Of a DNA stretch of 64,000 nt, positions 60,509-64,000 are shown piece by piece. Below the pieces are notes generated by a model. It was not told the origin of the DNA and made no database searches. It saw nothing but the letters and a program-made list of their open reading frames with translations. Every line of letters begins with the position of its first letter. Position 1 is the first letter of the stretch. Made by a program: the position numbers and the translations under genes. The DNA comes from Thermoleophilaceae bacterium (lineage in GTDB: Bacteria > Actinomycetota > Thermoleophilia > Solirubrobacterales > JACPNS01), in assembly GCA_016462645.1 (NCBI GenBank), contig JAEMSX010000003.1, positions 39,630 through 103,629 on the forward strand, in the 5' to 3' direction.

Positions 60509-62278
60509 CTACTTGATGATCGCGAGCGTGTCGCCGGCCGAGACTGACGCGCCTGCTTCGGCGGCAATCGAATCGACCTTGCCGGCACGGTGGGCGGTGA
60601 TCTCGTTCTCCATCTTCATCGCTTCGATGATGAAGAGCACGTCGCCCTCGGCGACTTCGGCCCCGACCTCGGTCGTGACCTTGAAGACCGTTCCCTGCAG
60701 CGGGGAAGTGAGATCCTCGCTTGAGGCACCGTTGCTGCCGGCCGAACGCTCACCACGCTTGGGAGCCTTCTTCGCAGCCGGAGCAGCGCCGCCGAAACCG
60801 CCGGCTTCGCCTTCGACCTTGACGTCGTAGCGCTTGCCGGAAACCTCGACCGTGTAGCTCTTGGTCACCTTCTCAACGGGTTCTTCGCCTTCGACCGGCT
60901 TGGGCGCCTTGGGCTTGGCGAACTGCTTGAGCCAGGTCTTGTCCTCAGTGAGGTCCTTGCAGGTCTCGCAGTTGGCCCACTGCTCGCTGCTGAGCAGGCC
61001 CTTGTGGAAGGGGATCAGCGTCGTTGCGTCGATCTTGTACTCATCGAGCGCGCGCAGCATGCGCTTGGTGGCCGCTTCGCGATCCTCGGCCCAGACGATC
61101 AGCTTGGCCGCCATCGGGTCGTAGAGCGGGGAGATCTCGCTGCCGGCCGTCACGCCGGAGTCCACGCGGATGCCAGGGCCGCTGGGCTCCACGTAGGCGC
61201 CCACGAAGTTGCCGATCTTGCCCGGGGCCGGAGCGAAGTTCTTGCCGGCGTCCTCGAAGTTGATGCGGCACTCGATCGCGTGACCCTTGAGCTCGACATC
61301 TTCCTGCTTGATCGAGAGCGGCTGTCCGGCGGCGACCCGGATGCCCTCCTTGACGATGTCAATACCGGTGACCTCTTCGGTGACGCAGTGCTCGACCTGC
61401 ACGCGCGTGTTCATCTCGAGGAAGTAGTACTCGCCGTCCTGCAGCATGCCCTCGATCGTTCCGGCGCCGCGGTAATCGACGGCCTTTGCCGCATTGACTC
61501 CGATTGCGCCGATCTTCTCGCGCAGTTCGGGGCTGACCGCCGGGGCCGGGGCCTCTTCGATCAGCTTCTGGTGGCGGCGCTGCACTGAGCAGTCGCGCTC
61601 ACCGAGGTGGATGACGCTGCCCTCGTTGTCGGCGATGATCTGAACCTCGACGTGGCGCGGGTTGGGCAGGTAGCGCTCGAGGTAGACCGTGTCGTCATTG
61701 AAGAACTTCTGGCCTTCGCGCGCGGCGCCCTCAAAGGCTTCCTCAAGCTCGTCGGCGGTCAGCGCGACGCGGAAGCCCTTGCCGCCACCACCGCTTGCCG
61801 CCTTAATCGCGACGGGGTAGCCGATGTCGGCGTCGATGATCGCGCGAGCGGCCGCGACGTCTGCGACCGGCTCGGTCGTACCGGGCACGATCGGAACTCC
61901 GGCCTCGTTCATCAGGTCACGAGCGTTCGTCTTCGATCCCATCGCGTCGATTGCGCTGGCCGGCGGACCGATCCAGACGATCGCCTCGTCCTGACAACGC
62001 TGAGCGAACTCTGCGTTCTCGGCCAGGAAGCCGTAGCCCGGGTGGATCGCCTCTGCGCCGGAGCGCTTGGCGATGTCGATGATCTTGTCGATCACGAGGT
62101 AAGTGGTGTCGGATGCTCCTTCGCCGAGGGAGTAGGCCTCGTCGGCGAAACCGACGAAGAGTGCGTCCTTGTCGGCCTCGGAATAAACGGCTACGGACTG
62201 GACATCGAGCTCCTTGAGGGCGCGGAACACTCGAATCGCGATTTCGCCTCGGTTGGCGACAAGTACTTTCGTAAACAT
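60509..62278 (-). CDS. Acyl-CoA carboxylase, biotin carboxylase-BCCP fusion subunit
   Basis: 589 residues: ATP-grasp biotin carboxylase ([45 protein letters not shown]) and a C-terminal biotinyl domain with EAMKMENEI and its biotinylated Lys. A middle linker ([12 protein letters not shown]...) separates them. It carboxylates biotin with bicarbonate and ATP; with a carboxyltransferase beta subunit (not here) it makes malonyl- or methylmalonyl-CoA. GATAAT lies 11 bases before the ATG. Confidence 0.95.
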   Translation of the reverse strand: MFTKVLVANRGEIAIRVFRALKELDVQSVAVYSEADKDALFVGFADEAYSLGEGASDTTYLVIDKIIDIAKRSGAEAIHPGYGFLAENAEFAQRCQDEAIVWIGPPASAIDAMGSKTNARDLMNEAGVPIVPGTTEPVADVAAARAIIDADIGYPVAIKAASGGGGKGFRVALTADELEEAFEGAAREGQKFFNDDTVYLERYLPNPRHVEVQIIADNEGSVIHLGERDCSVQRRHQKLIEEAPAPAVSPELREKIGAIGVNAAKAVDYRGAGTIEGMLQDGEYYFLEMNTRVQVEHCVTEEVTGIDIVKEGIRVAAGQPLSIKQEDVELKGHAIECRINFEDAGKNFAPAPGKIGNFVGAYVEPSGPGIRVDSGVTAGSEISPLYDPMAAKLIVWAEDREAATKRMLRALDEYKIDATTLIPFHKGLLSSEQWANCETCKDLTEDKTWLKQFAKPKAPKPVEGEEPVEKVTKSYTVEVSGKRYDVKVEGEAGGFGGAAPAAKKAPKRGERSAGSNGASSEDLTSPLQGTVFKVTTEVGAEVAEGDVLFIIEAMKMENEITAHRAGKVDSIAAEAGASVSAGDTLAIIK

Positions 62279-62325
62279 AGGGGCGGAAGATTATCTAGTT
62301 GTCATCTTCCGGTTAGGGTGCGGGA

Positions 62326-62763
62326 ATGGGCCTCTTCAAGAAACTGACCGACCCCGGGCCGTCAGGCGGGGACAACGATGCGGACAAGGATCCGCAGAAG
62401 CTCGGCGCGGCGCGCGTTGATCAGGTGCGATCGCTGATGGCTGATCACCGGGCGGTTGTGCAGACCGACGGCGCCGATGGTCGCATTGTGGACTCCACGG
62501 CGCTGATCATGGGCGGCGTCACCGCCGCAGCGCGGATTGACGCGATCCGGAGGGCGGTCAAACAGATAAACCTGCAGGACACCTTCGACGTGCAGCTGAC
62601 GGTCTTCCCGGAGGACGGCCCGGAGTTCACGGCGCACATCGTCCAGCCGGTCGTTGAGGAGCACGTCGGAGTCGCGGTGGCCGGGCAGAAGCTCAAGGTC
62701 AAGTTCGACCCTGAGGACCACGAACTCGTCTGGATCGACTGGGCCGGTTCAGCCGTGCTGTAA
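62326..62763 (+). CDS. Hypothetical protein, 145 residues
   Basis: ATG 62326 follows TAGGGT by six bases (leaderless). Acidic, soluble, with beta-strand patterning in LQDTFDVQLTVFPEDGPEFTA, then HIVQPVVEEHVGVAVAGQKL, KVKFDPEDHELVWIDW. The pattern (VxxGxxLxVxxDPxDxxxVxIDW) recurs in small actinobacterial proteins of unknown role. It ends 15 bases into the stop region of the convergent TauE gene. Confidence 0.75.
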   Translation: MGLFKKLTDPGPSGGDNDADKDPQKLGAARVDQVRSLMADHRAVVQTDGADGRIVDSTALIMGGVTAAARIDAIRRAVKQINLQDTFDVQLTVFPEDGPEFTAHIVQPVVEEHVGVAVAGQKLKVKFDPEDHELVWIDWAGSAVL

Positions 62764-63687
62764 CGGGCCCGGCTCAGCGGGCCGATGGCCGCCCAATTCC
62801 TGCTTCCACGGGTTCGCGAGCCGGTCGGTGAGGATCATGATCGTGATCGTCATGTAGAACGCCAGCATCCCGCCGATCAGCACCGCCGGCAGATACTCGA
62901 CCTTCGCTTTGGCCAGCGTGGCCGACGCCGAAAGCACGAGCACGGTTCCGAGCGCTGTCCGGAGCGTGGCCTCGGGGACCTTCACGCTCAGGTGGCTGCC
63001 GATCCAGACGCCGGGGATCGATCCGATCAGCAGCGTTCCCATCAGGGCGAAGTCCACGGTCCCGCCCGCCCAGTGGGCGAGTCCGGCGGCCCAGAGCAGC
63101 AGGGCGGCGTGGAACACGTCGGTTCCGACCACGTAACGCGGCGGCAGTTTGAAGATCGCGATCAATGCCACCGCGATCACGGTGCCGCTGCCGGCCGAGG
63201 TGATCCCGATGATGAAGCCCGTCGTGAGTCCGATTGCGATCGCCGCGAACTTCAGGCCGCGGGTCAGGGTGGTGTGCGGCTGACCGTCGCTGGTCTGGAA
63301 TGCGGGAAGGAGAATCGATCGCGTGAGGGTGAAAATTCCGACAAGCGCGAGCACAACGCCGAGCGCGATCAGCGTGAACGTCTCGACGTCCTCACCGTAG
63401 GCGTCCTTCGCGAGCGACACGACGCGCACACCGGCGACGGCTCCCGGGACGCTTCCGGCGGCAAGCCAGAGCGCGGCGCCGAAGTTCACGGTCTTCAGCT
63501 TGAAGTGCTTGTAGCCGCCGACCATCTTCGTGATCGCCTGGTAGGCGATGTCGGTGCCGACGGCGAGCGTCGGCTTCACACCGAAGAGCAGAACGAGCAG
63601 GGGGGTCATCAGAGACCCCCCGCCCATGCCTGTCATGCCGACCATCAGGCCGACACCGAATCCGAAAAGGATTAGTAGTGGATCCAC
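62749..63687 (-). CDS. TauE/SafE family anion exporter
   Basis: 312 residues with eight-plus membrane helices. Features: GFGVGLMVGMTGMGGGSLMTP and TTGFIIGITSAGSGTVIAVAL, the duplicated TauE/SafE motif, each with a Gly-rich turn. The family exports sulfite, sulfoacetate or other anions. GTG start at 63687. It stands 36 bases after the ATP sulfurylase gene on the same strand, which supports a role in sulfur metabolism. Confidence 0.9.
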   Translation of the reverse strand: MDPLLILFGFGVGLMVGMTGMGGGSLMTPLLVLLFGVKPTLAVGTDIAYQAITKMVGGYKHFKLKTVNFGAALWLAAGSVPGAVAGVRVVSLAKDAYGEDVETFTLIALGVVLALVGIFTLTRSILLPAFQTSDGQPHTTLTRGLKFAAIAIGLTTGFIIGITSAGSGTVIAVALIAIFKLPPRYVVGTDVFHAALLLWAAGLAHWAGGTVDFALMGTLLIGSIPGVWIGSHLSVKVPEATLRTALGTVLVLSASATLAKAKVEYLPAVLIGGMLAFYMTITIMILTDRLANPWKQELGGHRPAEPGPLQHG

Positions 63688-63723
63688 GTCGCGGCCCTCC
63701 CCTCAGGCCGCGGGAAGCGTCGG

Positions 63724-64000
63724 CTAGGCCGGCACTCCCGACATCGCGTCGATCAGCACGTCTGCAACCTCGGGACGAGTGAACTCGATCGGCGGGCGCT
63801 CGCCCCTGACGAGCATCTCGCGCACCGCGGTGCCGGAAAGGAAGACCTTGTCCTCCGGGCCGGCCGGTGACGTCTTGGAAGTCGCCATCGCACCGGTCAG
63901 GTTGCACCAGAAGGAGTGCTCGAACTTCAGCGGCTCGATGCCCAACTCGCCGGGCTCGAACTCGTCGAAGATGTGCTGCGCGTCGAAGGTGCCGTAGTAG
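63724..64000 (-). CDS. sat: Sulfate adenylyltransferase, C-terminal fragment
   Basis: The frame continues past the right edge of the window; about 91 residues are visible. Segments [38 protein letters not shown] and [12 protein letters not shown] are the conserved C-terminal end of ATP sulfurylase, which makes APS from sulfate and ATP. The TauE gene follows on the same strand, a plausible sulfur operon. Confidence 0.9.
   Translation of the reverse strand, partial: YYGTFDAQHIFDEFEPGELGIEPLKFEHSFWCNLTGAMATSKTSPAGPEDKVFLSGTAVREMLVRGERPPIEFTRPEVADVLIDAMSGVPA

Overview
The window is GC-rich, compact and gene-dense. Gene content points to an actinobacterium, and I would guess the Thermoleophilia/Solirubrobacterales end of the phylum. 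The pointers are a single-chain PafBC regulator, a GpgS enzyme, an EthR/EthA pair, several class 3 regulators and P450s, a CsrA (rare in actinobacteria), and many secreted proteins with no close relatives I recognise. The placement is inference; no rRNA lies in the window. At least fifteen genes carry a TANNNT box only 6-8 bases before the start codon, which is the layout of leaderless mRNAs.

Layout. 1-5 kb: the tail of an unknown protein, a 31-residue membrane microprotein, a P450, a Mug-type DNA glycosylase, OsmC, a beta-hydroxyacid dehydrogenase and SixA. 5-10 kb: an MFS exporter, tRNA-Ala(CGC), an acidic protein, a zinc-ribbon pseudo-rhomboid, class I aldolase, a secreted nuclease and CsrA. 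10-19 kb is housekeeping: FtsB/DivIC, enolase, a PrsA-type foldase, Mfd, Pth and L25, interrupted by a perfect SOS box in front of a small helix-turn-helix gene. 19-25 kb: UbiB kinase, acetyltransferase, PPOX protein, PafBC, a candidate small RNA and a TetR regulator divergent from a second P450. 26-30 kb: three secreted proteins that share motifs. 30-37 kb: tRNA-Phe, a baeRF-type protein, GDPD, M23 peptidase and an MrfA/Hrq1-type helicase.

37-44 kb: EthR divergent from EthA; a glucosyl-3-phosphoglycerate synthase/phosphatase pair; a REP-associated (Y1, HUH) transposase framed by two inverted REP-like palindromes; glycerate kinase. 43-48 kb: a DtxR regulator followed by an adenylate cyclase, an aminotransferase, an SGNH esterase and a Phd/PIN toxin-antitoxin pair. 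48-60 kb: two delta-60-repeat secreted proteins, succinyl-CoA synthetase, a HAD dehalogenase, three related small secreted proteins, an MFS transporter and an active-looking rhomboid. 59-64 kb: a methyltransferase, an acyl-CoA carboxylase biotin subunit, a TauE exporter and the end of ATP sulfurylase.

How the genes fit together. DNA-damage functions recur (Mug, Mfd, PafBC, MrfA-like helicase, SOS-boxed gene) but are scattered rather than in one operon. Central metabolism (aldolase, enolase, SucCD, carboxylase) sits beside sugar-phosphate solute synthesis (GpgS and phosphatase). The most promising novel items are the SOS-boxed helix-turn-helix protein with two possible clamp-binding peptides, the REP/transposase element with a compensatory stem change, and the structured small-RNA candidate with an exposed CCUCCU loop.
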